A stretch of DNA of 64,000 nucleotides from Axinella damicornis (GCA_963931865.1 OZ007506.1:22104372-22168371), one strand, 5' to 3'. Shown: positions 28,901 through 37,910, counted from the stretch's first letter. Program-made: numbers and translations. The notes: a model not told the origin generated them from the sequence alone.

Positions 28901-30254
28901 TTCGACAAGGAACTTCCCAAAATTTGACATCGAGGGAAATCTGGAGATGATCTCTTTTCGGGAGTACTTGCAGGGTATTGATGGTAAATGCAAATCGGAC
29001 ACAGTGGCTAAGGCGGTGGCCACAGACATGTCTAAATTCCTCAGATATGCCACGCCGGATGCTCCTTCACCCAATTGGGAAGCTGTGACAGACCACAGAA
29101 AGCTAATGGGCTACCTTCATAAAATGGAGAAGGAGGGCAACTGTGGTCCGGAAGGCCAGTTACGCTTTCTCGATTCCGTCAACCATGCCCTTCGTTACGC
29201 TGAATGCATGATCTTTTCTGAAGAGGAGTCCACTCTCCACGTACGCTCTGCAAAAGCTGAAAAGCGCATACAAGCGTGGAAGACAACGCTGAGGAAGAAG
29301 AAGAGACTCCATCAAGAGGAGAACATGGAGGAGTTTTCCTCAAAACCAATCTCCCTCAACGAAGTGACATCAGTTGTTGAAAGCAGGGCGATGTGGGCAA
29401 GATATGCTAATGTCACCCAGAGAATGAGAAGGGGGGAGGAGGTGACCAAGGAAGATGCAAAGGTCTGTCTGATGGCAGTGGCATCCCTCCTCCTCTTCTC
29501 TGGGTGGCAGCGGCCAGGGGCAGTGGAAAACTGCACCATGGAAGAGTTTGGCAGAAGGAGGCTGGTGCAAGATGATAGTGGGAGGAAGACCATAGTCATC
29601 AGGGTCTTAAAGCATAAGACAGCCTTGTCAGGGCCAGCAAAACTCGTCGTTGACTTTTCCCACTTTGAAAAACTACTCACATACGTCGATGTGGTGCGGC
29701 CCGTTCTCGACCCTGAGGGGAGGTCACCACTCCTGCTCGTGAGGCCGGGTGGCATTCCCCTCACTCAAACCAGCAGACACATTCGTGAAGTAGGGCAAAT
29801 ACTTAAGTTTGAAACCCCAACAGCCAGCAGGGCGAGGAGAATTGGTGGCACAGTAACGCACAAGAAGGCCACGGGTGCTGAGCACCGCCTCATAACTAAA
29901 CAGCTGAGCCACAGCCGTGCTGTCCACGAAAAATACTATGAGGCTATCACAAGCACAGGTGACGCGGCTAAAGCATTTCAGGTGATGGAACGCCTTCGGA
30001 AAGGTGAGGCAGTTCAAACACAGCAACGAAAGAGGGTTCCATACAGTGACGAGGAGAAGGCTTTAGTTGTCCAGTACTTTGCAAACGCCATTCGTGCAGA
30101 AAGCACCCCATCGCTCGGGGAGTGTGACGAATTTCTCCATGGTTCTGGCATGAACCGAGACAAGAAGAGCGTTCAGGACAGAGTAAAAAACATTATAAAG
30201 AATAAGAAAAATGAGAGAAAGGAGAGAAAGAAGACAGACAAAGAGCACGACTAG
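19737..30254 (+). CDS. Multi-exon gene: SET, SIM/Pro-Ser repeats, UBZ, Crypton-like recombinase
   Basis: I propose 42 coding exons totalling 4704 nt (1567 aa), all joined at AG/GT borders (one GC donor) with matching phases and no internal stop. Order of parts: acidic Ser-rich N-terminus (residues 1-23), KMT5A-like SET domain (about 45-168), Pro/Ser/Lys-rich repeats from tandemly duplicated exons (about 183-600), acidic and basic linkers, UBZ4/Rad18-type zinc finger (about 808-845), repeated SUMO-interacting-motif-like exons, then a large last exon with a Cys-rich finger (about 1030), tyrosine recombinase core (about 1300-1465) and Myb/SANT-like tail (about 1496-1550). Known of the families: SET domains methylate lysine, UBZ4 binds ubiquitin, Crypton recombinases cut and rejoin DNA through a tyrosine. 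The combined role is inference. A nuclear location is likely (PRKRKRP-type signals). Some middle exons may be alternative or skipped, and it could be two genes (SET part and recombinase part). Tandem duplication and MITE insertions in introns show recent rearrangement. Confidence 0.65.
19978..20452 (+). CDS. Exon 3: KMT5A/PR-Set7-like SET domain
   Basis: Begins after GGTTTAG in phase 2 and ends before GTAAGT in phase 0, after a 64-bp intron. Visible SET landmarks are GKGRGVF (cofactor loop), a VAEY strand, CLDATR, GRLFNHA (the Asn-His cofactor motif) and AARNILPGEELTWDYG with the catalytic-type Tyr. The closest resemblance I can judge is KMT5A (H4K20 monomethyltransferase), which also lacks Cys-rich pre- and post-SET parts. 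An ATG at 20003 could start a protein internally, but in-frame sequence upstream (AKTPLEAV) and the fitting splice site argue for the longer form. Substrate specificity cannot be read from sequence. Confidence 0.85.
20583..20928 (+). CDS. Exons 4-6: first Pro/Ser-rich exons (20583-20720, 20783-20827, 20887-20928)
   Basis: Three phase 0-0 exons of 138, 45 and 42 nt separated by introns of 62 and 59 bp. They encode low-complexity sequence of the type KKKGPSSSPTSPLQL and KKTGPSQSLISPPL. Each intron begins GTAATGAG or similar and ends AATTCCTGTAG; they are near copies of each other. A further intron copy after 20929 has lost its TAG acceptor, so splicing must continue to 21433. Confidence 0.6.
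21034..22742 (+). repeat. Tandem duplication unit A (1709 bp) with exons 7-15
   Basis: First of two direct copies starting GTTATSACGTAATTGAATAT. It contains exons at 21433-21642, 21705-21749, 21809-21847, 21910-21948, 22011-22055, 22115-22156, 22302-22359, 22420-22458 and 22656-22711, all phase-consistent. The 210-nt exon encodes Pro/Gly/Arg/Lys-rich sequence. The 39-45-nt exons repeat a (K)TGPSxSPTSPPLP pattern. 22302-22359 encodes a basic patch followed by VFSVLSSEDE. 22656-22711 encodes LSPRKRKRPLIADFFLLE with an NLS-like patch. The ends of the duplication were judged by eye. Confidence 0.75.
22743..24142 (+). repeat. Tandem duplication unit B (1400 bp) with exons 16-21
   Basis: Second direct copy of unit A, nearly identical but about 310 bp shorter because it has three fewer mini-exon/intron pairs. 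Exons: 23142-23351, 23414-23458, 23516-23554, 23700-23757, 23818-23856 and 24054-24109. All phases still fit, so the duplication keeps the reading frame. The two copies share the same splice sites, so transcripts skipping one unit would also stay in frame. Confidence 0.75.
24426..26243 (+). CDS. Exons 22-33: short acidic and basic linker exons
   Basis: Twelve small exons: 24426-24459, 24600-24644, 24778-24818, 24937-24993, 25075-25098, 25168-25254, 25328-25453, 25526-25558, 25625-25660, 25765-25819, 25881-25925 and 26196-26243. Phases chain without a break (0-1, 1-1, 1-0, then 0-0, later 0-1 and 1-1). Products are short and biased: PENEELEG, EPILISDQ (SIM-like), GKRKGKPEGG, KEFLLLEA (a relative of the FFLLLE-type exon of units A and B), TESSESSGDSD, YYRSESDEEE. 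No folded domain is visible. Individual exons are supported only by splice borders, phase and composition. Confidence 0.5.
26321..26431 (+). CDS. Exon 34: UBZ4/Rad18-type zinc finger
   Basis: 111-nt exon, phase 1-1, after TTTCCTAG and before GTACGT. It encodes FGQCPICDKEDIPLAILN followed by AHIRHC, that is Cys-x2-Cys, a helix and His-x3-Cys with the conserved Asn-x-His. This is the C2HC pattern of UBZ4 fingers such as RAD18 and SLX4, which bind ubiquitin. Ubiquitin binding is inferred from the family. Confidence 0.7.
26455..26658. mobile_element. TTAA-flanked MITE with tRNA-like sequence, copy B
   Basis: Inside the intron after exon 34. It aligns along its length with 19247-19464: GCGGGAAATGCACTTATGAATA, TTAATGAGTTAGAAAAACCAAAA, B-box complement GGGATTCGAACCC, ACTACACCACA, and GCATGCAAAGAGTTAG at the right. 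The left TTAA is intact (26455-26458); the right one is TTAG. Remnants of the same element (ACTACACCACAGG) recur in the following introns near 26946 and 27353, carried along by exon duplication. Confidence 0.7.
26689..26753 (+). CDS. Exon 35: short linker exon
   Basis: 65 nt, phase 1-0, after CCTACAG and before GTAAAA. It encodes DGVLELHSNMEASSHKYRI. Its start resembles exon 23 (DGVLADESPENEE), which suggests an old duplication. No domain recognised. Confidence 0.45.
26821..27688 (+). CDS. Exons 36-38: triplicated SIM-like exons (26821-26880, 26999-27067, 27614-27688)
   Basis: Three homologous phase 0-0 exons, each starting CAACCTTGCAGCAG after TCTCAG or TCTTAG and ending GATGAG before GTTAGT. 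Products begin QPCSSR and end in a hydrophobic triplet plus acidic residues: PLLVSSEDE, GPLLVDE, GLSLVSEDE. This is the layout of SUMO-interacting motifs. A fourth, degraded copy (GGTTTCTTCTGAGGATGAG) lies near 27472. Introns contain duplicated flanks and one MITE. Confidence 0.6.
27107..27334. mobile_element. 228-bp MITE with 33-bp perfect inverted ends
   Basis: Ends start ATGAAGGGCTGAGAACCAGA and are perfect reverse complements for 33 bp. The paralogous intron of the previous exon copy reads AAACTACTATGTACACGCA at about 26920, the empty site. Here the element is inserted after CTACTAT with AT repeated on the right, a 2-bp target duplication (TA or AT). It belongs to no family I can name; ends and target fit a mariner-like or unclassified MITE. 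Confidence 0.85.
27952..28428 (+). CDS. Exons 39-41 (27952-28023, 28222-28276, 28340-28428)
   Basis: Phases 0-0, 0-1 and 1-0. Exon 39 encodes a basic patch then FIQIESDSE, the best SIM-like match in the gene. Exon 40 encodes MSDPPERTKRTTVEHGG. Exon 41 encodes PKRGKSRRGKNRAQSQ, an NLS-like patch, and ends CAG before GCAAGC, so the last intron (28429-28568) would be a GC-AG intron. The frame then enters the recombinase exon exactly. Confidence 0.6.
28569..30254 (+). CDS. Exon 42: zinc finger, Crypton-like tyrosine recombinase, SANT-like tail
   Basis: 1686-nt terminal exon (561 codons plus stop), phase 0, after ACTGCAG. The first part has a Cys/His finger-like sequence FCPVEGC then QHLKQSH. The middle and C-terminal part fits the catalytic core of tyrosine recombinases of the Crypton type: Arg in SGWQRPGAVE (codon 29511), Lys in LKHKTAL (29616), Arg in ASRARRIGG (29835), His in LSHSRAV (29910) and Tyr in EKYYEA (29934 or 29937). 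The box II His is not in its usual place next to the Arg, so activity is uncertain. The tail RKRVPYSDEEKALVVQYF and a later RDKKSVQDRVKN resemble the Myb/SANT-like module found after such recombinases in animals, and the end is very Lys-rich. An upstream ATG at 28542 lies in the last intron, so a standalone protein would also be possible. Confidence 0.75.
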   Translation, partial: KDEESDADQVVRKVYADKRYPKFCPVEGCQTTRPLLKLSQHLKQSHPNLSAEERAALVKQQPRVAKCDAQKVRIRPPRGQPTILQFVQPPKEQPQFSTSSPVPDRDPKKKGSTRNFPKFDIEGNLEMISFREYLQGIDGKCKSDTVAKAVATDMSKFLRYATPDAPSPNWEAVTDHRKLMGYLHKMEKEGNCGPEGQLRFLDSVNHALRYAECMIFSEEESTLHVRSAKAEKRIQAWKTTLRKKKRLHQEENMEEFSSKPISLNEVTSVVESRAMWARYANVTQRMRRGEEVTKEDAKVCLMAVASLLLFSGWQRPGAVENCTMEEFGRRRLVQDDSGRKTIVIRVLKHKTALSGPAKLVVDFSHFEKLLTYVDVVRPVLDPEGRSPLLLVRPGGIPLTQTSRHIREVGQILKFETPTASRARRIGGTVTHKKATGAEHRLITKQLSHSRAVHEKYYEAITSTGDAAKAFQVMERLRKGEAVQTQQRKRVPYSDEEKALVVQYFANAIRAESTPSLGECDEFLHGSGMNRDKKSVQDRVKNIIKNKKNERKERKKTDKEHD

Positions 30255-31000
30255 GCTTCCAAACAAAAACATGTTATCTTAAGTCACCCAAACCATTATG
30301 TTATCTTCATGTTACCTACTCCACTTACTGAACAAACAACCACGTTACCAGACCCCATTCATCCAATGGATTCCATTGATCCAACTTGATATTACTTGTA
30401 ACTAGTCACCTTGCAACCAACAATTCGATTGAGGGCACACCTATATGAAACCTGCTGGTATACTGAAATGCTAATCTAACCAATAATAATAATTAAACAT
30501 TGCTAACACTTAATAACCATCCATGACATCATCTCCACATTCTTAAGCCTTGGTTGTGCTGTTTAGTTCAGTTTCCACTGAAGAAGATCTCCGGATCGAA
30601 ACGTTTGGACTTACCATTAAAGTCTGTTGTCCTTGCTACGAATAAGCTCAATAAATCCTCTCGCAATAGTACTACGTAGCAATGAGCCCATACAATTTCA
30701 CTTAATAACCAGTTAACCATTAATGATAATCAATTAATCAGTATTAATAACTAACCACTACTGAAAATTAACCACAAATAATAATTTATAACTAACCACT
30801 AATGACAACTACTTATCTACTAAACCTACGAGGGACGTTCCATAACCAGCTTAGGGCTAGGTAGCATGAGGGACATTCCAGAAATATCCTTATGCAACAC
30901 AGCTTACATACATCAGTAAATATTGTATGGCAAGAAAGATCAGCAGCAGAAGCTGCTATACCACAATAATATGGTTCAAGTACACTGGATAGAACCATAC
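30255..31000. other. 3' flank of the SET-recombinase gene
   Basis: AT-rich, no gene seen. AATAAA at 30650-30655 is a candidate poly(A) signal about 400 bp after the stop codon. The stretch 30470-30530 and 30700-30810 is rich in TTAATAACCA-like words. Confidence 0.4.
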
Positions 31001-31151
31001 TTAACCCATTGCACCCCGTAGCAGCCAAATGAGCCCTGAGAATACCCATAAGCCCATAAGAATTTATATAGGGGGTTTAATATTAGGCGTTAATACTTTG
31101 TACATGCTCTCCTGCTTCTTAAGATGTTTGCAGTAGTAGGAAATGAGATAA
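31001..31151. mobile_element. 150-bp piggyBac-type MITE without the nested insert
   Basis: Starts TTAACCCATTGCACCCCGTA and ends GCAGTAGTAGGAAATGAG before ATAA (a decayed TTAA). It is the same element as 57421-58179 but lacks the 600-bp inner MITE: here CTGCTTCTTAAGATGTTTGC contains the empty TTAA (31119-31122). Confidence 0.75.
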
Positions 31152-31369
31152 TAATACTAGTGGAATGCAGGTCATTGGAGGGCGACCCTTAGCGAAGTGT
31201 ATGCCATGCCTGCACATGGAGCAGTTGCATAATTTCCCATGACTCATCAGAATATGACTGGGCAATGGGCACACTCTTAGTTATCATTAAGGCTTTCCAA
31301 GTAGCAGTATCAGCTGAGGTGTTGATTCAATTCTCAACTTGCTTAGAGTAGCTAGTACAAACTCATTGT
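31152..31369. other. Spacer, no gene seen
   Basis: Non-repetitive sequence between the MITE and the 17-bp minisatellite; no supported feature. Confidence 0.4.
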
Positions 31370-32310
31370 AATCATAATTAATCCAATTAGCACCACGCTA
31401 ATCCAAATAACACCTAAGTAATCCAATTAGCAACGAATTAATCCAATTAGCACTGATTAAACCAAGTAGCACCTCATTAATCCAATCGGCACTCAATCAA
31501 ATCAGCACTAATTAATTCCAGTCAGCATTAAAAATCCTAATTATTCCAATTAGCACCAATTAAACCAAATAACACCTAAGTAATCCAATCAGAAACTAAT
31601 CAATCCAATTAGCACCTAAATAAATCAATTAGACCCTAATTTATCCAATTAGCATTAATTAATCCAATTTGCACCTCTGTGTAATCCAATCAGCACTAAT
31701 TAGTCCAATTAGCCCCTAATTAATCCAATCAGCACCAATCAATCCAATTAGCACCAAATTAATCCAATCAGCAGTAATCAATCCAATTAGCACCTAATTA
31801 ATCCAATCAGCCCTAATCACTGCAATTAGCACCCAATTAATCTATTTAGCACCAATTGAACCAATTAGCACCAATTAATCCAATTAGCCCATTAGTCAAT
31901 CCAATCAGCACTAATTAATGCAATCAGAACATAATCAATCCAATCAGCACTAATTGATGCAATTAGCAACTAATTAATCTAATCAGCACCAATTACACAA
32001 ATAAATTCGTACCAATTAGATTCTAAATAAACCAATTAGTTCCTAATCAATCCAATCAGGACTAATTCATCCAATTAGCACCCAATTAATCTAATCAGCA
32101 CCTAAAAAATCTAATTAGCAACCTGTAAACCAATTAGCACTAATAAATCCTATTAGCACCTAATTTATCAAAACTAATCAACTAACTCACTAACTAATCA
32201 ATTAACTAGTAATTAATTAACTAATCTAAATAAATAGTTGATTGATCAATCAGCTAATTAATTAATTAATTAACCACCAATTAATTAACCACTAATTAAT
32301 TAACCCTAAC
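31370..32310. repeat. Degenerate AT-rich minisatellite (about 16-18 bp)
   Basis: Many diverged copies of TAATCCAATTAGCACC and the variant AATCCAATCAGCACTAA from 31370 to about 32165, followed by simple TTAATTAACTAA-rich sequence to 32290. Divergence between units shows an old array, unlike the pure 32-bp satellite. Confidence 0.9.
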
Positions 32311-32614
32311 CACTACAGGGACGTATTTCAATAAGAAAAACTAAGGGACAATTTCAATGGACGTTCTGTTTCGGGAAACAGGATCCCAGAGGGACATTCC
32401 AAAATACCTGGGGACGTTACAACTTAACCCTAAGAAATTTTGAGGGACTTAAAACTAGGATGAGGGACGTTCTGCCACCATATGGGACGATAAACGGAGG
32501 GACTTTCCGGAACCTCCGGGGACGTAAAGGGATACCGAAACGTCTCTGAGAGGATCTTCGGGGACTGAAAATCGGCTCGAGGGACTGAACCGGGGACAAA
32601 GTTTATAGCCCTAA
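32296..32614. repeat. GAGGGAC-rich segment before the 8-kb array
   Basis: Begins CCCTAACCACTACAGGGACG and ends at CCCTAACCCTAA. It carries seven AGGGAC words in about 270 bp (for example at 32397, 32443, 32464 and 32494). It resembles in style, not in exact sequence, the GAGGGAC-rich end of each 8008-bp unit, and may be a diverged remnant of another unit. Confidence 0.55.
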
Positions 32615-32819
32615 CCCTAACCCTTGACTATATCTTACTCTGACCCAAAGTCGCTAACCCCACTAACCCCAATGGCTTCTACACCTCCCCCCTTTCATCC
32701 CCCGCAGTTCAAACTTGGCACACGGGAGGACACACCTCTTGGCTACCTAACCCCGAAGGATAATCACCAAACCCCACTGTGGATCACGAACCCCAAGGGG
32801 TTAAGTAGCACGTCCTCGA

Positions 32820-35800
32820 GATTCCTATTTTGTGATGGTCTACGGCACATAAAATGCCCCGTATCATTGAAACCGAGATACCCTGGGCTTCCAGTTTTGC
32901 AGTACCATTACATCATCCTTAAGAGCACCCAACCCCACAGTTTGGTGCTCGTCCCCGCTTTATCAGCCGAACCCCGGCTGTTTAACTGAGGGACTCTGCG
33001 AGGGACGCTGACTCAGATCACCTCCATTTTAACAGAACTGATTCATCACTGCATGCTGACACCAGATTGGCAATCTTAACATTCCAGCGTTTGTGCATTC
33101 CGAACCCCGGCTGTTTTCGTGAGGGACATTTTCAACCTAAAAGCCCCGATTCAACCAAAATGGTGCGTCACGACTTGCTGATCCAAGATTTGGCAATCAT
33201 TCCTTTCTGCGATGCTTAGATTCGGGGTAACTAGCTATAAACGGAGGGACATTTCAACAAAATGCCACCCCACTATTTGAAAAATGGGTCCTGAATGACT
33301 GACACAGCAATCTCTATGCACCGACAGTGGTTCACCTTGCCATTGGCCTAAGCTCGCTATTTCTGGGGTAAATTTTGTCCAACGGATGCTTTTCACCTCT
33401 CCTGACCCTAGTCCAAGCTACAAAGCAGCCAGTAGATGCTTTGCCGCTGTCCCCACCCAATCCCACAGTTTTCAAGTCTATCCCAGCTTTCGTTCCGGGT
33501 TTACAGCCTATCCCCATCTCTGAAAGAAAATTTTGGATTTCGCAACGTTGCAAGCCTGTGACCAATCCGACGGATTTTCTGCTCCCAGAAGGGTTTACTT
33601 TCGGTCTTATGGCACTTCAAAGGAGGGACAATGTCACACGGAGTGTCCCTCTCGTATCTTTGCAACCACTGACCTAGAGGATCTCAAATTTCTATCATCG
33701 CAATAGATCTTATGTATCTACTGGCTCGTCAGATTTGGTGTTTATCCCCACATTGTAAATGGAGCCCCAGCCTATTATGCGAGGGACACAACTTAGTGGC
33801 ATAAATATGATGGTTTGTGGCCATATAATGCCCCGTATCTTTGTAACCAAGCTACACTGGGCTTCCAGTTTTGCAGTGCGATTACATTATCTTTACATGC
33901 ACCCAACCACATAATTTGGTATTCGTCTCCACTTAATCAGCCAAACCCCGGCAATTTAATTGAGGGACTCTGGGAGGGACACTGCCCCATTTTAATACAA
34001 CTGGTTCACCTCATTGTGCTGACCCCAGAATGGCAATCTTAACATTCCTGGGTTTGTACATTCCGAACCCCGGCTGTTTAAGTGAGGGACATTTTCAAAG
34101 TAGCCCTAATCCATGTTACAAAGGAGCCAGTAGATGCTTTGCCACCGTCCCAACCCAATCCCACAGTTTTCAAGTCTATACGAGTTTTCGTTCCGGGTTT
34201 ACAGCCTATCCCCATCTCTGAAAGAAAATTTCGGATTTCGCAATGTTACTTCCATGTGACCATTCCTGCAAATTTTCTTCCACCAGATGGGTTTCCTTTA
34301 GGTCTTATGGCACTTCAAAGGAGGGACAATTTCACGCGGAGTGTCCCTCTCGCATCTTTGCTACCATTGGTCTATAGGATCTCAAATTTCAACCATCACA
34401 ATAGCTCTTATGTGTCTACTGGCTCGTCAGATTTGGTGTTTATTCCCACCTTGTAAATGGAGTCCCAGCCTATTATGCGAGGGACACAACTTAGTGGCAT
34501 AATTGTGATGGTCTATGGCCATATAATGCCCAGTATCTTTGTAACCAAGCTACCAGTTTTGCAGTGAAATTACATCATACTTACATACACCCAACCCCAT
34601 AGCTTGGCATTCGTCATCACTTTATCAGCCGAACCCCGGCAGTTTAACTGAGGGACTCTGGGAGGGACACTGACTCAGATGAACCCCATTTTACTAGAAC
34701 TGGTTCACCTCCACGTGCTGACCCCAGATTGGCAATCTTAACATTCCAGGGTTTGTGCATTCCGAACCCCGGCTGTCTAAGTGAGGGACATATTCAAAGT
34801 AGCCCTAATCCATGCTACAAAGGAGCCAGTAGATGCATTCCCACCGTCCCAACCCAATCCTACAGTTTTCAAGTCTATACGAGTGTTCGTTTCGGGTTTA
34901 CAGCCTATCCCCATCTCAGAAAGAAAATTTCGGATTTCGCAACGTTACCTGCCTATGACCAATCCTGCACATTTTCTGCTCCCAAAAGGGTTTCCTTTAG
35001 GTCTTATGGCACTTCAAAGGAGGGACAATTTCACACGGAGTGTCCCTCTCGTATCTTTGCTACCATTGGTCTATAGGATCTCAAATTTCAACCATCGCAA
35101 TAGCTCTTATGTGTCTACTGGCTCGTCAGATTTGGTGTTTATTCCCACCTTGTAAATGGAGTCCCAGCCTATTATGCGAGGGACACAACTTAGTGGCATA
35201 GTTGTGATGGTCTATGGCCATATAATGCCCCGTATCTTTGTAACCAAGCTACTAGTTTTGCAGTGCGATTACATCATACTTACATGCTCCCAACCCCATA
35301 GTTTGGCATTCGTCATCACTTTATGAGCCGAACCCCGGCAGTTTAACTGAGGGATTCTGGGAGGGACACTGACTCAGATCAACCCCATTTTACTAGAACT
35401 GGTTCACCTCAACGTGCTGACCCCAGATTGGCAATCTTAACATTCCAGGATTTGTGCATTCCGAACTACGGCTGTTTACATGAGGGACATTTTCAAAGTA
35501 ACCCTAATCCATGCTACAAAGGAGCCAGTAGATGCTTTGCCGCTGTCCCCACCTTATCCTACAGTTTTCAAGTCTACCCAAGTGTTTGTTCCGCGTTTAC
35601 AGCCTATCCCTATCTCAGAAAGAAAATTTCGGATTTCACAACGTTACCTGCCTGTGACCAATCATGCAGATGTTCTTCTACCAGAAGGGTTTCCTTTAGG
35701 TCTTATGGCACTTCAAAGGAGGAACAATTTTACAGGGAGTGTCCCTGTTGTATCTTTGCAACCATTGGCCTAGAGCATCTCAAATTTCTACCATCGCAAT

Positions 35801-36380
35801 AGCTCTTATGTGTCTAGTGGTTCGTCAGATTTGGTGTTTTCCCCACCTTGTAAATGGCCTATTATGCGAGGGACACAACTTAGTAGTCTATCGCCATATA
35901 ATGCCCCATATCTTTGAAACCAAGCTACCCTGGGCCAGTTTTGCAGTGCGATTACATCATCCTTACATGCACACACCCCCATAGTTTTGCATTCGTCTCC
36001 ACTTTATCAGCCGAACCCCGGCAGTTTAACTGAGGGACACTGGGAGGGTGGCCAGTTATTTTGCCGAATGTGTACCTCAGTGTCCCTCTCAAAATTAGTT
36101 GAGGTCATGTGGTTATACAGACCAAACTAGGGTGGCAGGTAGAGGTGGAGTTACTCGATTGATTTCCTCTAATGTGGTTAGGTTTCCTAATTTGTGATGG
36201 TCTATGGCACATATAATGCGCCATATCTTTGTAACCAAGCTACCCTGGGCTTCCAATTTTGCAGTACCATTACACCATCCTTAAAAGCACCCAAGTCCAC
36301 CGTTTGGCATTCGTCCCCACTTTATCAGCCAAACCCCGGCAGTTTAACTGAGGGACACTCTCAGAGGGGAGGGGACGACT
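32820..36380 (+). repeat. 0.7-kb subrepeats inside the 8-kb unit
   Basis: About five diverged copies of a roughly 699-bp segment: the word AGTAGATGC recurs at 33431, 34129, 34828 and 35527. Landmarks in each are TGATGGTCTATGGCC, AACCCCGGCAGTTTAACTGAG, GAGGGACATTTTCAA, GGCACTTCAAAGGAGG and TTATGCGAGGGACACAACTT. A 97-124-codon frame (starting MRDIFK in three copies) stays open in each, but two other frames do as well and many differences change amino acids, so I do not call it a gene. The copies at +8008 and +16016 are the same. Confidence 0.85.
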
Positions 36381-36444
36381 CTGGACAGGATTTGTATGTT
36401 AAAACATGTATATCAATATCATGCCACCACATCCACTCTCACAG

Positions 36445-37108
36445 GTTTTATGCAGCAGAGATCACTTTGGCACTAAATTACCTGCATAGTCTGAACGTTC
36501 TCTACCGTGACCTCAAGACCGAGAACATCCTGCTGAGTGCCACTGGACATATTATGCTTACTGACTTCGGACTCTGCGAGGAGAACCTGAAGTTTGGAGA
36601 GACAACAGCAACTGTTTGTGGAACACCAGAATACATGGCTCCCGAGATGGTCATGAAGCATAATTACGGGTGGCCAGTCGATTGGTGGTGTCTGGGGATA
36701 GTGATATTTGAAATGCTGTGTGGATCACACCCTTTTTATGACTGGAGTGGGTCCACGCGTACGAACATTTTGAATAAGCCTCTGTTGATCCCTTTGCACA
36801 TTAGTGGATGTGCTCGTGACCTCCTGAAGGGGTTACTTAGGAGGGAGGCAACCCAGCGGCTGGGCTCAGTCACTTCAGAAGCGAAGGACATCACTGGGCA
36901 CGCATTCTTTAAAAGCATTAATTGGGATGATCTCTACCACAAACGTATCGAACCTCCTTTCAAACCAAATGTGAGTGGTGATCTTGACCTGAAACAGTTT
37001 GACCCGGAGTTCACAACACGGGAGTTCACTCCCGAAACAATCAGTGTGACTGATTACACGGATGACGCATTTGCTGGTTTCTCTTACCTTCCTCCGTACA
37101 AAGTTTAA
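36445..37108 (+). pseudogene. SGK-like AGC kinase, 3' exon fragment (copy 1)
   Basis: The frame reads FYAAEITLALNYLHSLN, the catalytic loop YRDLKTEN, DFG in LTDFGLCEEN, the activation segment TTATVCGTPEYMAPE, DWWCLGIVIFEM, then FFKSINWDDL and PPFKPNVSGD, and the hydrophobic motif FAGFSYLPP before the stop. This is the C-terminal two thirds of an SGK/AKT-type kinase, closest to SGK. The Gly loop, the VAIK lysine and helix C are absent. A splice acceptor (CTCTCACAG at 36444) gives phase 2 into Arg-Phe-Tyr, so this is a terminal exon whose upstream exons are not in the unit. The longer ORF from 36194 reads through subrepeat DNA before the acceptor and is not kinase. An intact activation Thr and hydrophobic-motif Ser suggest recent capture or selection before capture. 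Without an N-lobe it cannot be an active kinase alone, although trans-splicing or a distant exon cannot be excluded. Confidence 0.8.
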
Positions 37109-37404
37109 CTCTTAAGGTGTTTACATGTGGTCTGATATGATTTCAATGCATCAATTGGTATATTCATTGTTGTGTGTTTTGATTTGGGGATAGGAGTGTC
37201 CCTTTTTATAATTGGTCCAGTACCCGAAATGGCATTATATCTTGAGTGCTAAAGTTCAGTGCACACTTACGGCTGATTTACAAATACGTCACTAAGCTGT
37301 GTCCCTCGCATAATAGACTGGGGCCCCATTCACAAGGTGAGGATAAACACCAAATCTGATGAGCCAGTAGACACATTACAGATGTTGCCGTGGTAGACAT
37401 CCCC

Positions 37405-37910
37405 TCATAGCCCATAAGGTGTCCAGTAACGAGCTTTGTACGTTATCCTGCGTAGCAAGGTCCTGATCCTAGTGTGTGTGGGTAGGTAGGTGGGTGTGTT
37501 ATTGACTCTGGTTACTGGCCCACATGAAAGGTATGATATTGAAACTTGGTTTGTGCATAGCCAACTCGTTGCTTGATGTGTGTACCAAATTGGGTGGAGA
37601 GTGGGCGTGGCTAAGCGGGTATGTGAGTAGGAGCGTTTTCCCATAATTCGAGCCTCTCTGTAGGTGACAGGCATCAACCGTTGCATTCCAGTTTTGGTGT
37701 GCATGGTCATTGGTCCTTCCCCTAGGAGAGTACCAACTCTGGTGTGCATAGTCCATAAGGTGTCCAGCAACGAGCTTTGTACGTTATCCTGCGTAGCAAG
37801 GTCCTGATCCTAGTGTGTGTGGGTAGGTAAGTAGGTGTGTTATCGCCTCTGGTTACTGGCCCACATGAAAGATATGATACTGAAACTTGGTTTGTGCATA
37901 GCCAACTCGT
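37405..37910. repeat. 335-bp direct repeats around the MULE-like insertion
   Basis: CCCATAAGGTGTCCAGTAAC at about 37411 recurs as CATAAGGTGTCCAGCAAC at about 37752, and a third, diverged copy at about 39570. The first copy contains AGCCAACTCGTTGCTTGATG uninterrupted. In the second copy the same text is split by the MULE-like element. Confidence 0.8.

Noticed and set aside
34082..35802. 97-124 codon frames repeated in the 0.7-kb subrepeats, as a conserved small protein
   Set aside because: Other frames are open too and differences between copies often change the amino acid. A dN/dS test over the four subrepeats would decide; a value well below 1 would revive it.
36194..36444. Kinase start at ATG 36194
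   Set aside because: The first 83 codons are subrepeat DNA; kinase homology begins exactly at the splice acceptor at 36444.
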